NCBI RefSeq assembly: GCF_020283565.1
Contig: NC_060061.1
Span: 18,079,362 to 18,143,361, forward strand
Reading direction: 5' to 3'
Length of the DNA stretch: 64,000 nt
DNA from: Trifolium pratense
Lineage: Eukaryota > Streptophyta > Magnoliopsida > Fabales > Fabaceae
Each line of letters starts with the position of its first letter. Position 1 is the stretch's first letter. The notes below the pieces were generated by a model that saw only the letters and a list, made by a program, of their open reading frames with translations, was not told the origin of the DNA and did not search any database. Shown piece by piece: positions 11,701 through 23,880 of this stretch. Both the position numbers and the translations under genes were made by a program.

Positions 11701-14640
11701 GGACTCTCGAATCTACTAATTGAAATTGTCAGAAAATTAGCAACTCCAGTGAGGAGACAAGGTTCAGTTCACATTCCAATTTTTTCAATGTGGTATAGAA
11801 GCTTGTTAAATGCACTTTCAAAAACGTTTAGTATACAGAGTGAATGATTCGAAGTGGAAAAAATACTTTGAAGTCAAAAAATCTTTCAAGCAGAATGGGT
11901 CCTAATTATTGAGAATTCGTAGACCAAAAGGTAGAATTGGAACAAAAAAATAAAAAATAAAAAAAGCTTACAAGGTTTGGTGTGTTGCGGTCAGTTTTGG
12001 TTTAGACTTGGAAGATATAAATTAAACTAGCAAGCAGAATGGGTCCTAATTGTTGAGGATTCGTGGAAAAAATGGTAGTAAAGAATGTCAAGATATTTGA
12101 AATATCATTTTGCATGGAGAGAAAAAAAAGTTCAACACAAACATAACGCACAGTTTTCTTTTCCATGGAGGGGAACTGGTGCAGAAAAAAGGGGGTCAAC
12201 TATAGTTAATTTTTTATATTTTCATATTATTTTTACAGGGCCATAATTCAGAAATTTTATTCAGTTAATTTAAGCAATTCTATAAGGATAATACATAGAC
12301 TAGGAAAGTTGCAGAATGTTTTCCTATTACCCCCGTAAATGGACCTGCTAACTGAAAAATAAACTTGGACTTTCCACTTTTGAATAAAAACTATCCGGGG
12401 ATTATTTTATTACTTGCATCCTTTACAAAATTATCCTAGATATCCGGGGATTATTTTATTACTTGCATCCTTTACAAAATTATCCTAGATCTAGGGTCTG
12501 CTAGATATGTTGTCTGTGCCTATCCCATTCTAATTTCTTTGAGCTTCGGTCTCGGATAAATTTTAAAAATAGAGAACTTATTAATATTAGTAGATGTTAG
12601 AATAAGTCATGCAAAGAGGGTCAAATATACTACTACTCCTAGTACAAGCCCAGCCCAATCAGACTACCAAAGTAGTAACCTAGCAACATTCCTATGTTCT
12701 AAAACATAGAGATCTTAATATTGTAACATCTATTATATACCTCAATTACTTCCTGGGATGACAAATTAGGAAGATGAAAATATACCTGATTTTTAGCATC
12801 TATATCTTTTTGTTTCCCTTGAACAGACCTCAAAGCAAGTTCCAGATAGTCTCGGGGTGTTATTTTTCTGTTATCTTCATCAGTTAAGTCCAAGTAGAAG
12901 TCCTGCGACCAATATTATTCACAAATAAAACATATGAGACTAAACAGTCAGATCATACTAAGATACCATTAAACTAGAATATCATGACTCTTCCTTCTGT
13001 CTTTCAATATTTGTATTGGTTCGCAACCTACCCGTAAGAGCCAAACAAAAATTGGGGAAAATTGTCCTAATTCAGCTGCAGAATTCTTTCCTCCAGATGC
13101 TCTAACTCGAATGTGCTTTGTCATTTGAGTGACTAAAGAAAGACGATCAAGGGCAGCCTCGTCTATACCACCCATCTGGGAAAATGGAAACATTAGATTC
13201 CAATGTCAGCAAAAATATCCAGAAAAGAATGGAGGACAAAAAAATCCCATGCTCGGTAACAGACCCACAAACCAGTGGTCATGGAATATCAAAACAAAAA
13301 ATAACACAAGTCATTATTCCGAAGTATAGGTCTTGATAAGCTGTGCAGACCTGATTATAAATGAACAGGCTAGACAAAAGAACAGCCAGTGAGAATATCT
13401 GGGTGCTGTATGTTCCCTGCGTAGTAAAAATAAAATGCAAAGTAAGATAACATAGCAACTATTAGAAACAGACAACCTACATACATGTACTCAAGATAAT
13501 AAGCACATGCAAACGCTTAAAAAACTGAAAAATGCTAACCGTTTGATCGTAAGCATCTATTCCTTCACTGTCTAATAGCAGAAGACTGTACTCTGTTCCA
13601 TCAAGAGCAGTCCTCTTAATAGGTGAGCTCCACAACCAAAGCCCTTTAGTACAGGGTCGATGCGTAGATGCTACTTGAAATCCACTACTCCTTCCTAAGA
13701 GCTGCAATACAAAAAAAAAAACATAAGCCACAAATCTATAATACTGCCGACAACAAGAACAACAAAAACAGCAGCAACAAGGTCTAACATATTTATGCCA
13801 GTGGAAAAATTATATTTTAATGTTGGATATATTAAAAACAAAAAGTTATATTGCAAAATGTTGTCATTGAAGTATAGAAATGCACAAAATGAACTCCAAA
13901 AGTATCTCTTTCCAAACTATGCTTGGAGATTAGCCACAGAATTTCGCAATCAAATTTTCAACGAAGAAAACTAACCACAAACCAACTGTTGTAACCGAAT
14001 ACGAAAACAATAACATACATAACATACAAGTTTAAAAATCAAAGAGCCGCTTTCTCATTGTGGTCAAACATAGTCAAACACAGTTCCAAAACAACCCAAC
14101 AACTACATTTGAAACAGCTTAATTTGTAATCAAAATTTTAACTAAAAAAATTAAAAAAACCATATTTTTTTCCCAAAATTAATCAAAACCTAACACACAT
14201 TACTCGCAAAAAATGACACTTTACCATAAACCCAACAAAAAATCCACAATAATCATACTGAATACACTCCACGACATAAAACCCTAATTACCAATACTAG
14301 AATCAAAACCAAAACCCTAAACTTCAAAAACGATGAAAAAAAACTACGATTATGACACAAAAATTGAATAAACAAACACCTGATTGAGGATATAGCTCTT
14401 TCCCTGACGAGCACGACCGCAAACGGAAACTACGCCGATGGGTTCCTTGACAAGTTGTAGCGTAGCGACGGCTTCCGGATCCATTCGGAACTTTCCCTTT
14501 TCATCTAAGTAGACGAGACGTATAGGCCTCGGTGGTCCGGTGAACTGAGAAGACGATGAAGGGGTTGCCCTCACCGCCGGAGATGGTGGTGATGCATCGG
14601 CGGGATTTTCTCTGCCTCGGTTGAGGAAATTTTTGAACAT
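5722..14640 (-). CDS. GBPL3: Guanylate-binding protein-like 3 (GBPL3-type large GTPase)
   Basis: Dynamin-superfamily GTPase. In Arabidopsis GBPL3 forms defence-activated nuclear condensates and associates with the nuclear periphery. Fourteen exons join in phase with GT-AG introns (plus-strand coordinates, 5' to 3'): 14640-14380, 13701-13540, 13416-13351, 13175-13032, 12902-12786, 11712-11611, 11528-11343, 10846-10757, 10676-10542, 8955-8824, 8180-8095, 7990-7378, 7254-7177, 6756-5722. The product is 1068 aa, close to Arabidopsis GBPL3. The GTPase domain shows a P-loop GRARQGKS (75-82), the conserved THRPCTKGLWLW segment, DSEG switch II (131-134) and LLRD (RD at 211-212, split by an intron). 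A helical middle part follows; from about residue 465 the chain is long Glu/Lys/Arg/Gln/Ala-rich coiled coil, ending in a basic patch and LKNPTKKDVVALYE. No frame lesions. The start is the only ATG giving the known family N-terminus. Confidence 0.93.
9664..10188. mobile_element. MITE-like element in GBPL3 intron 9
   Basis: About 525 bp bounded by terminal inverted repeats: left AAAATATCTTGTTTGGATA at 9664, right TATCCAAACAAGGTATTTT ending at 10188, with one mismatch. No coding capacity. I could not settle a target-site duplication. It lies in the intron between exons 9 and 10 and accounts for part of that intron's length. Confidence 0.65.
10451..10463. repeat. TG microsatellite
   Basis: Short (TG)n run in a GBPL3 intron, just downstream of exon 9. 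Confidence 0.7.
12392..12489. repeat. 49 bp exact tandem duplication in GBPL3 intron 5
   Basis: Two head-to-tail copies (12392-12440, 12441-12489) of a unit beginning TATCCGGGGATTATTTTATT. The copies are identical, so the duplication is recent. It is intronic and away from splice sites. Confidence 0.9.
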
Positions 14641-16609
14641 TTTTCTTTCTTTCTTTGTTTCGCACTTTTGCTTCTTTTTTTTTTCTTCTGTTGTATAAGT
14701 ACTATTTGCCTCGGTGGTTTTTCTGAATGTATTTTGTTTTTTTTAATTTAAAGTTAAATAAGATATCACTTTTTATTTTATTTGTTTTATTTTCTTTTGA
14801 GACGGTTGAGGAGGGAAAACAAAAAAGGACATAGACAGAGAGAAGTGAAGTGGATTGTGTTTTGTTGTTTCTGCGTGAGTATAAAGCAAGCAAACGTTTT
14901 TTATTTTTTTTTCAAAATAAAATAAAATATAAATGGGTGTTGGTTCAAATAACTACTCTCTCCGGTTCTATATATAAGAGAAAATTCACTTTTCTAGATT
15001 TATTAAGAATATAATGTATCTAGGTCATATTTTGCTCTATATTTTGACTTAATCTTTTCTTCATCTAAACTCCTCTCACTCTTCATAAATCTTCTCCCCT
15101 GACTTCTGCAGCACTAAGACTTTAACTCCGTCTCTGTCTCTTTTCTAGCAACCTCTTCGTCAATTGCTGACCGCCATAAACAACATCATCATCACTACAA
15201 ACTACCACAACAAGATTAGCTGTGACATATTACTCCATTGTCTTTCACTTTTCAACCGCAAAAAAGACAAAACAATGATGCACAAAGTAATTAGGAAATT
15301 AGATTAAGAAATGTTCAGGTATACTTATGCTTTGATATATCTCTCTCTAAAAAACATTGAATCCATATTTAGAGAAAAAAAGTGTTTGGGTTTTGGAGAA
15401 TCAATTAAGAAGGAAGCACCATGAATAAAGCGGTTATTATTTGATCTGTCTAAAATTTTCTTATTTTTTAAAAATATTAATTTTAAATTAAAATTGTAAT
15501 ATGATGTGTCAAAATTGTGGGTTTTGATTTTTTGTCCGTGTAAATTTCCATTACACACCGACTACTTACCATCTTTAAACTCTTATAAAACTGGTTAGTT
15601 TTTTACTACAATTATATTACATGAGTTAGTTTTTCATTTTTTATTCAAATTCAAATTATGATTCGTTTGGATATGTGTTTGGACTTTAATTTTCATGTCA
15701 CGAGACGTTTCTACCGTGAATTTTCTGAAGTTAATGTTTATTTTCGCGATAGAAATGCAGATTCATCTACCCCAAGAAATTTTAGCTTCACAAATTTGTT
15801 GAGTTTCGGCTCCTTCCTATGTGGACAAAGGCATAAGTTTGTTATGTCTCGCTTATATAAGTGGAGAGTGGTCATACTATAGTTATCATGAGAGTGAATT
15901 TTATTAGAAAGAATAACCTTTAAAAGAGATAAAAGAAGAGTGAAAGCAAATCTCAGTTTACACACAGTTTACACACATCGGTAAAACATTAATTCTTGAT
16001 TTGTTAACGGTTGAATTTGGCCGTTTCTGGAGGGCAGGTTCGCAGCTGTTTGAGAGATATTCTGTTCGCAGTGCACCAGGTTATTGAGGAAATTTTCAGC
16101 TTCTTGTTCTTGTTTTTGTAAGCTAGTTTACTTTGTTTTGATTGGTTGTTAACATTTCTTTGTGCATCATTTTGATTATAGTGGAGTTTTTTTTTTTTTT
16201 GTTCAGGACGACCGTGGTTTTTTAGTTTTCCACATTATGTAGTGTTCTTTTGTGCCTTTTATTTTGTTCTATTGGCTGCCTTTTAGTTATTGCTCTGTAA
16301 TTGTGTGTTAATTCCCGATCAAAATTCACATTGAATATAGCCATGGGACGCGAGAAAGCCATGCTTGACATGAAACCAAACATAGCATTATAAGTTCAGG
16401 TCATTTTAATTTGTCACCTTAAAAAGAATGTCATTTGAATTTTTGCCAAGTTAACTACTACGTAATGAATGTAAAATCATTTTTTCCATGGTAAGTTGTG
16501 GTTGATATTGTTGCTTGTCAATACAAAAAAAAAAAATTGGTAGTAATCAGAGCATCCAACATTTGAATCCAAATGTCACTCATTGTCTTTGTCTATGCAT
16601 TAAGTTACT
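14641..16609. other. Upstream region of GBPL3, no gene
   Basis: Holds the GBPL3 promoter and 5' UTR (pyrimidine-rich on the plus strand next to 14641). Around 14958 there is a CTCTCTCCGGTTCTATATAT stretch typical of one end of a Stowaway-like MITE, but I did not find its partner. The remaining open frames are short and unsupported. Confidence 0.45.
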
Positions 16610-17460
16610 TGATGGACTATTCGCAAGTGTACGAATTCGCCACGTAGTAATAAAAATATCGATCCACAGGGATTGTGTGACTAAACAAGTCTAATAGTGT
16701 TCATAAACATCATGCAATAGGAAAACATAAATTGGGGGTTTGGTTGAGTAATTTGACGGTACGAAAAATGTGCTAATTCAATAAGTGGAAAAGCGAGGTA
16801 GAATCATCGGAATCACCTAGTCTATAGCTTAATCACATGCAATCTACCGTATCATATGAAATTACTCAAGTGTTCACAACTGGATCAACAAATTAGTGAA
16901 TCGCAATCTCTTGTCAAAATCCACTCTATTCGTTGTCGATACTCCCCCGATCTCTCGGGTGTAAGCTACCTACAACGAATGAGATGAAAGCGCGTTGATC
17001 GTTCGCTACACTCTATGTTTCAATCTCTCGACCGGAAACACTCGAGTGCTTAACGCAATTCAGTTCAGAAATTAAACCAATATTCTCATACGTGACTTAA
17101 CTCAAAATCATTATAACACTAATGAAGGATTATAAGGCATTAAGTACAGATTTGCATTAAGTAAACACTATAAAAAGAGTAAATTCATACAATATAGCAG
17201 ATTACATTAGATCCATCTACATCCTAAGCTATCCTAGATCCTACCTCCACAAGAAGTCTAGCTCCTCATGTTGCTTCGTTCGCCTCCTAGCTTCAACTTC
17301 ATGGCTTGAGAATCCATGTTGCCGATGTGCTCGAAGCTATCAAATGAAATCCAGGATCTAACGGAGAGAATGCTCAGAAAATCAGAACGTAGGTGAACTG
17401 TAGCAGCAAATTCGAACCCCTGCATCAGAAATTGAAGTTTCCTTATATAATAATCGCAAC

Positions 17461-17723
17461 CACGCCGCGCGCCAGATCTATCACGCCGCGCGTGGTTGCA
17501 AATCCTTCAACTACGCCGCGCGTGTAACGGTCTCACGCGGCGCGTGATCAAATCTGAGGTCTCTGATCTTCAACTCTGCAACCTTCACGCAGCGCGTGAT
17601 AGCTCCACGCCCCCGGCGTAGTTATCTTCCCTTTCTTCACGCCGCGCGTGGTCGATGTTACGCCGCGCGTGATCAAGTCAGAGAGCAATTCAATTCTGAT
17701 CAAAGCTACACGCCGCGCGTGAT
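17461..17723. repeat. Cluster of GC-rich quasi-palindromic 12-15-mers
   Basis: Nine variants of CACGCCGCGCGTGAT in an AT-rich element, starting at about 17461, 17482, 17512, 17533, 17586, 17605, 17638, 17659 and 17709. Three more lie beyond the nested insertion, at 32321, 32370 and 32389. Each is nearly its own reverse complement; some are diverged (for example CACGCAGCGCGTGAT and CACGCCCCCGGCGTAG). Spacing is irregular at 19-53 bp. Confidence 0.85.
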
Positions 17724-17729
17724 AGGCAT

Positions 17730-18656
17730 TGTTGGAACATGATGAGAATTTGGAAGGAACTTGGTATTGAAATAAACACAAGTATTGGAACCATGCATAG
17801 TGTGAATTGAAAAAAGACTCTTTGAGTCCTACATTGGAAAGATCACACTACTTGGTAGTGTTTATATACCACTAAGTGGCAACCAAGGGTGTGCCCTTGG
17901 GGTACCCACTTTTGTAAGAAAGGGAGACCACACACAATGTTGAATATCACACGCGCGCGCGCCGTCGCCGTCTGTCCGGCCGGGCCGGGCTCGGGCTTGG
18001 GCTTGGGTCTTGGTTATATATTAATTTTTTAATAAGAAAAAGAAAAAATTTATTTTTTCTTTAAGTGTGTGGGTTTTAATTTCGCACATGTTAATTGTGC
18101 CTGAAACCAAGTCTTCAAAGCTGTGTCAGCACTTATCCGTTGCTCAGTCAAAAGAAGAATATGTTCCTACAAAATAGGTCACATGTGATTTGTTTTTGAA
18201 ATTCAACTGATTCCTCAAATGTAGAAAAATCAGTTCCCCACTATTCAAATTCGTTCAGAACTGCATTATAAATAGCAGTCTTTGCTTTCATTATTTTCCA
18301 TCAGTTCATACAGTCTCTGAACAATTTTTTTTCTTCTTTCTCCTTGCTTTCTTTCACGCAAAAATTTCCCTTTCCTTGTTGTTTCTTGAGTTGATACTCT
18401 TGTATCAATTATTGAATTGATTCATCGAATCAATAGAAGGGTGTATCTCTGCCCGAATTCTACAGTGCAGTAGCAATTCGGTATTAAAACTGTGAAGGCT
18501 GTTTTATTCTGGAGACTTCACGGTTGATAGTTTACTCTGCACAATTTGAGTAATACCGTGAAACGTCTTAAAGAGAGCGTATTCACCCGCGACTCAGCCG
18601 ATAATATTTTACAGCAGTTGCATTTTTTTTCGAAATTTTCAAGTCAAAAAACAACA
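17730..18656 (+). repeat. 5' LTR of the middle Copia element
   Basis: Begins TGTTGGAACATGATGAGAAT and ends CAAAAAACAACA. Contains a TATA-like CATTATAAATAGCAG near 18263 and a GC-rich (GGGCTT)n tract near 17980. An early part (about 17740-17800) matches the 3' LTR almost base for base. Confidence 0.93.
18264..18276 (+). promoter_or_regulatory. Putative TATA box in the Copia 5' LTR
   Basis: ATTATAAATAGCAG-type motif about 390 bp before the LTR end, with the same motif in the 3' LTR near 31925. Placement is consistent with a U3/R boundary shortly downstream. Confidence 0.5.
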
Positions 18657-18681
18657 ATTTTAAGACGTTTTCAAAACTATC

Positions 18682-18769
18682 ATGGCTACTGAGGATATTA
18701 TCGGTAACAGTTCTGTTGGTGCTACAGAGAAACCTTTTAAGTTTGAAGGCCTGCACTTCAAACGCTGGC
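18682..18769 (+). pseudogene. N-terminal gag fragment of the middle Copia element
   Basis: An ATG at 18682 opens a gag frame starting MATEDIIGNS that runs about 29 codons to ...HFKRW. It is then cut by the inner LTR element at the CTGGC target site. The frame resumes in phase after 26941, directly beyond the second copy of CTGGC, which shows that gag was continuous before the insertion. Confidence 0.88.
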
Positions 18770-20309
18770 TGTTGGAGTAAGCCCTAAGAGCCAATCTATT
18801 TTCATAGTATTTGCTTTAGGAGTTTGAATATAAATATGGCATTTCTTTATTATATTTGTAAGGTTGCAAAATAATGAAGTCCCTAGAATAGAAAGTCCGT
18901 TTAATAATTAAGTGTGACTTAATCATGAGATAATATTAAACATAAGGACACTATTCTTAAAGTATCCGTAGTCGAGCTTTAAGGTAAAGGGGATAACCTT
19001 AAAGCATAAAGACTATTATGAAGATAGACTGATGATCACATCTCATGGATCATGGGATAAGGAGTTATCAAGTCTTGACGTAGGTATAAATATTAGGAGT
19101 AATATTTATACTGGATTGACCCGCTATGAGAGTACTACATGCAAAGTTATGCAAAGTGTCATAAGTTACTCTCATGGTGATAATGGTGTAAACCGCCCTT
19201 AGACCTGAAACCACTTTGTACCCTAGATGTGGAGTCAAGTACTTTGTTGCTGATCTAACGTTGTCCGTAACAGGATAACCATAAAGGCAGTTGATGGGTA
19301 CTTCACAAAGCATGCTGAGGGACAGTAGTGACCTAGATGGAATTTGCCAATCCTGCATAACAGGATAAATGTCATGGGCCCAATATTGAACTGGACAAAG
19401 ATGACACCAAGTATGTTATGTGTTCAATATAGACATAAAGGGCAAAGGGGTAATTATACACACTGATATTATCACAAGAGGTTATGTTTAGATCACATGT
19501 TAATTTCTCGTAACTTGAGTAGCAGTGATGTGTTGCTAGATACCGCTCACTGTTTATTGTAATAAATAGTGATTTATTATAATTGTCAATGTTACGGAAA
19601 CCTACAGGGTCACACACATAAGAACAATCTAGTGAGATTGGAACACCGTAAGGTACGGTGCACCTTGGAGAAATAAGAAAATATGATAAGGGTATTATGG
19701 TAATTAAAATGAGCATTACATCATATGGTATGATGTAGCAAGAAGGGGGTGCAAATATGTACTAGACATATTTACATGAGAATGGCGCCCACTATAGCCC
19801 ATTTAGTTAAAAGGGCTTTAGTGTAATTTTGCCATGGCAAGTGGTTCTATAAATAGAACCCTTGTGGTAAGGAGAAATAGTTACACAATTTTGTTACTCA
19901 TTCTCATGAGCCTTTGTTCTCTCCTCTCTTGAGAAACCCTAATCACCTTTCTAGAGTTTTTGTGAAAAACCCTAATCCTTATTTTGTGCCTCCTTTCTCC
20001 TAACCCTTCAAACCATTGGAGCTAGCACTCCATTGAAGGTTGTTGTTCGTGTGGACTGGCTAGAGGCGTTATACCTTTAACGCTTGTGATCAAATTCGTT
20101 GGTGACTTGGTGGTGACCTTGTTCGTGACGGTTCGAGGTTCTTGTTCGTGACCTTGTTCGTGATTCGAAGTGTTCGATAGCCGTTCGTGATTTAAAGGGA
20201 GTTTTCGAACCAAAAGGTAAAACTCTAAACACAATTCATGACCATTCGTAAGGATCACAAAAGGAAAATTTTAAAATTCCGCTGCTTTTATCGTATCAAT
20301 TTTCCTTCA
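18770..20309 (+). repeat. 5' LTR of the inner element
   Basis: 1540 bp, TG...CA ends. Short frames encoded in it, on the minus strand at 19068-19358, 19372-19716 and 20022-20258, recur with identical translation in the 3' LTR. They are LTR shadows, not genes. Confidence 0.95.
19848..19860 (+). promoter_or_regulatory. Putative TATA box of the inner LTR
   Basis: TCTATAAATAGAAC in the U3 region, repeated at about 26475 in the 3' LTR. A plant-consensus TATA context; the transcription start would lie about 30 bp downstream. Confidence 0.55.
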
Positions 20310-20310
20310 G

Positions 20311-20322
20311 TGGTATCAGAGC
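20311..20322 (+). promoter_or_regulatory. Primer binding site (tRNA-iMet) of the inner element
   Basis: TGGTATCAGAGC begins one base after the 5' LTR end. It is complementary to the 3' end of plant initiator tRNA-Met, the usual primer of Copia elements. Confidence 0.9.
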
Positions 20323-23300
20323 CACTTACGAAACCATGAATTGATGTTTGTTTAAATTCATGAATTCAGTTTTAATATGATTAAAACAGTTAATAAAAGA
20401 TTAAAATCGAGTAATTAAAATTTGACGGTTGTTTGTGTATAAATTGGATGATTAACATTGAAACGGCTCCGGAATCCGACACTTGTATGGTGGAGCATGC
20501 GATATGTTGATTGTCCTAAGGTTACACGAACAAGAACGGTCAATACTTACATGTGATGTAAGTTTTGTGTATGAATTGGGTAATTAACATTGAAACGGCT
20601 TCGGAATCCGACACTTGTATGGTGAAGCATGCGATATGTTAATTGTCCTAAGGTTACACAATCAAGAACGGCCATAAACTTATATATGATATAAGTAACC
20701 GTAATGCAAAATGGTATATGTGATATACCGTTAGTAATTTCGTTAAAATTATTATGAAAGTTATTCAATTAAAGCGAGCCGTGTTCATTTGTTTCGGAAT
20801 CCGACATTTGTATGGTGAAACAATGACATGTTGATCAATTGGATTGAATTTGGTCATAAGGAATTTTGACGGCATGAAAGGGTTGCACAAATGTTGTGTC
20901 ATTAAAATTAGGATTTGCAAAACGTATCAAGTGTTGATGCGAAAAGTAGATGATAAATATATTTAATTTTGAAATCGTTTCAAAATTCTAGAAATATCTT
21001 TTAAAATTGTTTTAAAAGATAATATCATCAATTTTGGAAATATTTTATTCAAAAGGGTTTTGATTAAATAATTTTCCATATTTGACAAATATATTTAATT
21101 ATGAAATCGTTTCAAATCTCTAGAAATATCTTTTAAAATTGTTTTAAAAGATAATATTACCAATTTTGGAAATATTTTATTCAAAAAGGTTTTGATTAAA
21201 TAATTTTCCATATTTGGAGAATTGTCAAAAGATTTAATTCTACTTTAAAATAATGTTATTTATTTTAGCAAATTTTGATTCGAAATATTTAATTGTGAAT
21301 TAAATATTTGAATCAAACTTACCTGATTTGATCAATCGCCGGATTTAATTAATTATGAGACTTTAATAATAATAAAGTTTGTTTGTTATTATTATATTTG
21401 ATGATCGGTTATGGCCTTAGTTTATTTATTTTATTGCATTTGGTTTTTAAATACGGCCTGCGTGTCGTGCCTTATCTCTATTCTCTATATTCTCTTCTCA
21501 TCCACTCCCTCGTATGTAAAACGAGTATTCTTTTATATTATTATGTAATATTATGAAGAAGAAGAACAATGGAGGTCAACCTTGGAGATCATGCTTGGAG
21601 AAGTATAGATCGTTTTAGGTTAGATTAGGTTCTCTCATTGGCTTGGGAGAACAAATGCGCTATGGGCCATAACTGTTTCATTTTATTATATTATGTATGT
21701 TGATGCATGTTATGTATGGAGTGACGTCATTGTATGTAAGCCGTGGTAAGGTGAGATCAAATTAATTATAAAAGCCCTCAAAGGAATTAATATTAAGTTT
21801 TATTGCTTTCCAACGAATAGCGCCCTTCAAGATCAATATCGATCAATGTAGGTTTTGCCAACGCGAAGTGCATTGTCAATATTGATAAGTTGCGGTGAGG
21901 TAATTTATTTATCCGATCGCTATTTAATGGGTCTAACTTAACTAAAGAAAATATAATAAGATTATATGACTTTAGAAGCAAGTATTGGGTTATTCCATAT
22001 GATGGATTAGAATAAGTGTTATTCACCCAATAGAAAGGATATGAGAGTTGTATGAGATACAATTGGGAAGGAGTTTCCTACCTAAATAACTAAGTTTTGT
22101 GTAATCAGCCCAACGCTGACTTAAAACGAAGTGAAATATGGATCTCATTCTCACTAGAAAATCTTCCAACGGGATTTTCCGAATCAAATGTCGAGGGTCA
22201 TTTGTTTTGAGTAAAATAGTGAGGGAGCGTATTTAATTAAAGACCAAATTAAATATGATTTAGTCATAATATCTTACATATCTTTGTAATTAGAATTTCG
22301 AAATACAATACATATTAAGTTGTCCTTATGAAGGACAAGATTTTCAGAAAGGAGTTTCTGTATTGGTACAAATTGAGAATTGTTCTCAAATGCGAGAAAA
22401 CTATAAGTCTTGAACTATAAACTGTGAACAACCTACCATAACTAGATTGGAAAAGGGATACTTGTTAGAAGCATCAAGTTGACGTCTAGATATAGAATAT
22501 ATAATAAATGATGTGATCATTTAATCTCAAGTAAGATCCTTTTGAAGGAACTTTAGAGTATGATAAATTTCTCAATGGATCAAAAAGTTGGTCATAGGAT
22601 CAATCTAACAAATTATAATGGAATAGATATAGACAAAATTGTTTTGAATATCTACCGGAATTTGTTGAGTTGAATGAGAATTAATTTGCACTATCAAAGA
22701 TTTGAGATATAATATAAATAAGATTTATATTCCTCTTATTTGAATAGTACAAAATGGTTGTCAAAGTAGAACGGCTATGGTTAGACCATTAAATAAAAAT
22801 GACGTAAATAGTTCTTGGAAGAGTCAAACCAAAAGTATGAAGTGAGACTTCAATAATGCACATATTGTTATAGAAAGTCAAAATTTCTATTTCTACATCA
22901 AAAGTATATGATACAAGATGTTGAATCTCAATTTTTCGAAAATAGAGATGCTTAAAGAATTAGAACATTGGCTATAATTTTAAGTCAACCCATATCTAGA
23001 ATGAAAATTGTTTCATTGATAATGAGAGCTTATGCAATGACTTAAAATCGAGTTTGAAATGGAACAAAATAATTGTTATTGAATTCCATCTAGTAATAGA
23101 AGTAGCAATTGTATATCTTGTATTGACAATATATGAATTGTAGCCTTAAATGATAAGACAAGTAATGGTCCTATCATTTAAGCAAAGTTTTCTATACTAT
23201 TACTCCAAGTCAAGTAATGGACTAGGGTTCCATGGTCTTGATAGGGTTATCTATAACAATCGTGATAAGAGCCAAATATGATTTGGACCTTAAATATATC

Positions 23301-23880
23301 AAGAGCATTGTTGTTTAGTACAAATATTCGATGTGTCAATAAAATAACGCATGACCTATTTGAACAATATACATGAGATGTATGTCGACCACTAAACATA
23401 TTTTGTATATTGAGTTTATTTTACTTCATTAACATTGATGATTAAAATCATTAGATGTTGGTAGGTGTATGACACCAATTAGAAATCTTTGAATTTGTCA
23501 AAGAAATTCAACAATGAAGAAAATAGAACTCGACAAAAGTATTTAAGTTATATGAATGAGTCATATCAGTAAATACTTAATTAAAAGACTATAATAACTA
23601 TTTTATCACATCATGTTTGACATGATTTAAGGATAGTTTAATTATATATTGACTCTTTCTATAAATCTCTTTACTTATAATTAATCTTCACCCACAATTA
23701 GTTCCCTTTTAAAATGATCATAAAGACACCATATGCGATATGGAGGTAAGAGTACCAAGTTTGTCTTTATGAGAATTTTGGATTAAAATTTATTAGATAA
23801 ATCTAATTCCAAATGAATGAATGAATAAGTGGAAATATCCTAAAGAAAGGGATATTGGTCCTATATCACTCTTAAGGACA
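20323..23880 (+). other. Inner element interior, 5' part: no coding frame
   Basis: AT-rich, with internal near-duplications: GGAATCCGACACTTGTATGG recurs near 20472, 20605 and (variant) 20801, and a ~150 bp segment at 20950-21070 resembles 21080-21200. No gag frame survives. The region is about where gag and integrase would be expected but is unrecognisable. Confidence 0.5.

Noticed and set aside
19068..20258. Minus-strand open frames in the inner 5' LTR, repeated at 25695-26885
   Set aside because: They are identical because they lie in the two LTRs, have no known domain, and are better explained as chance frames.
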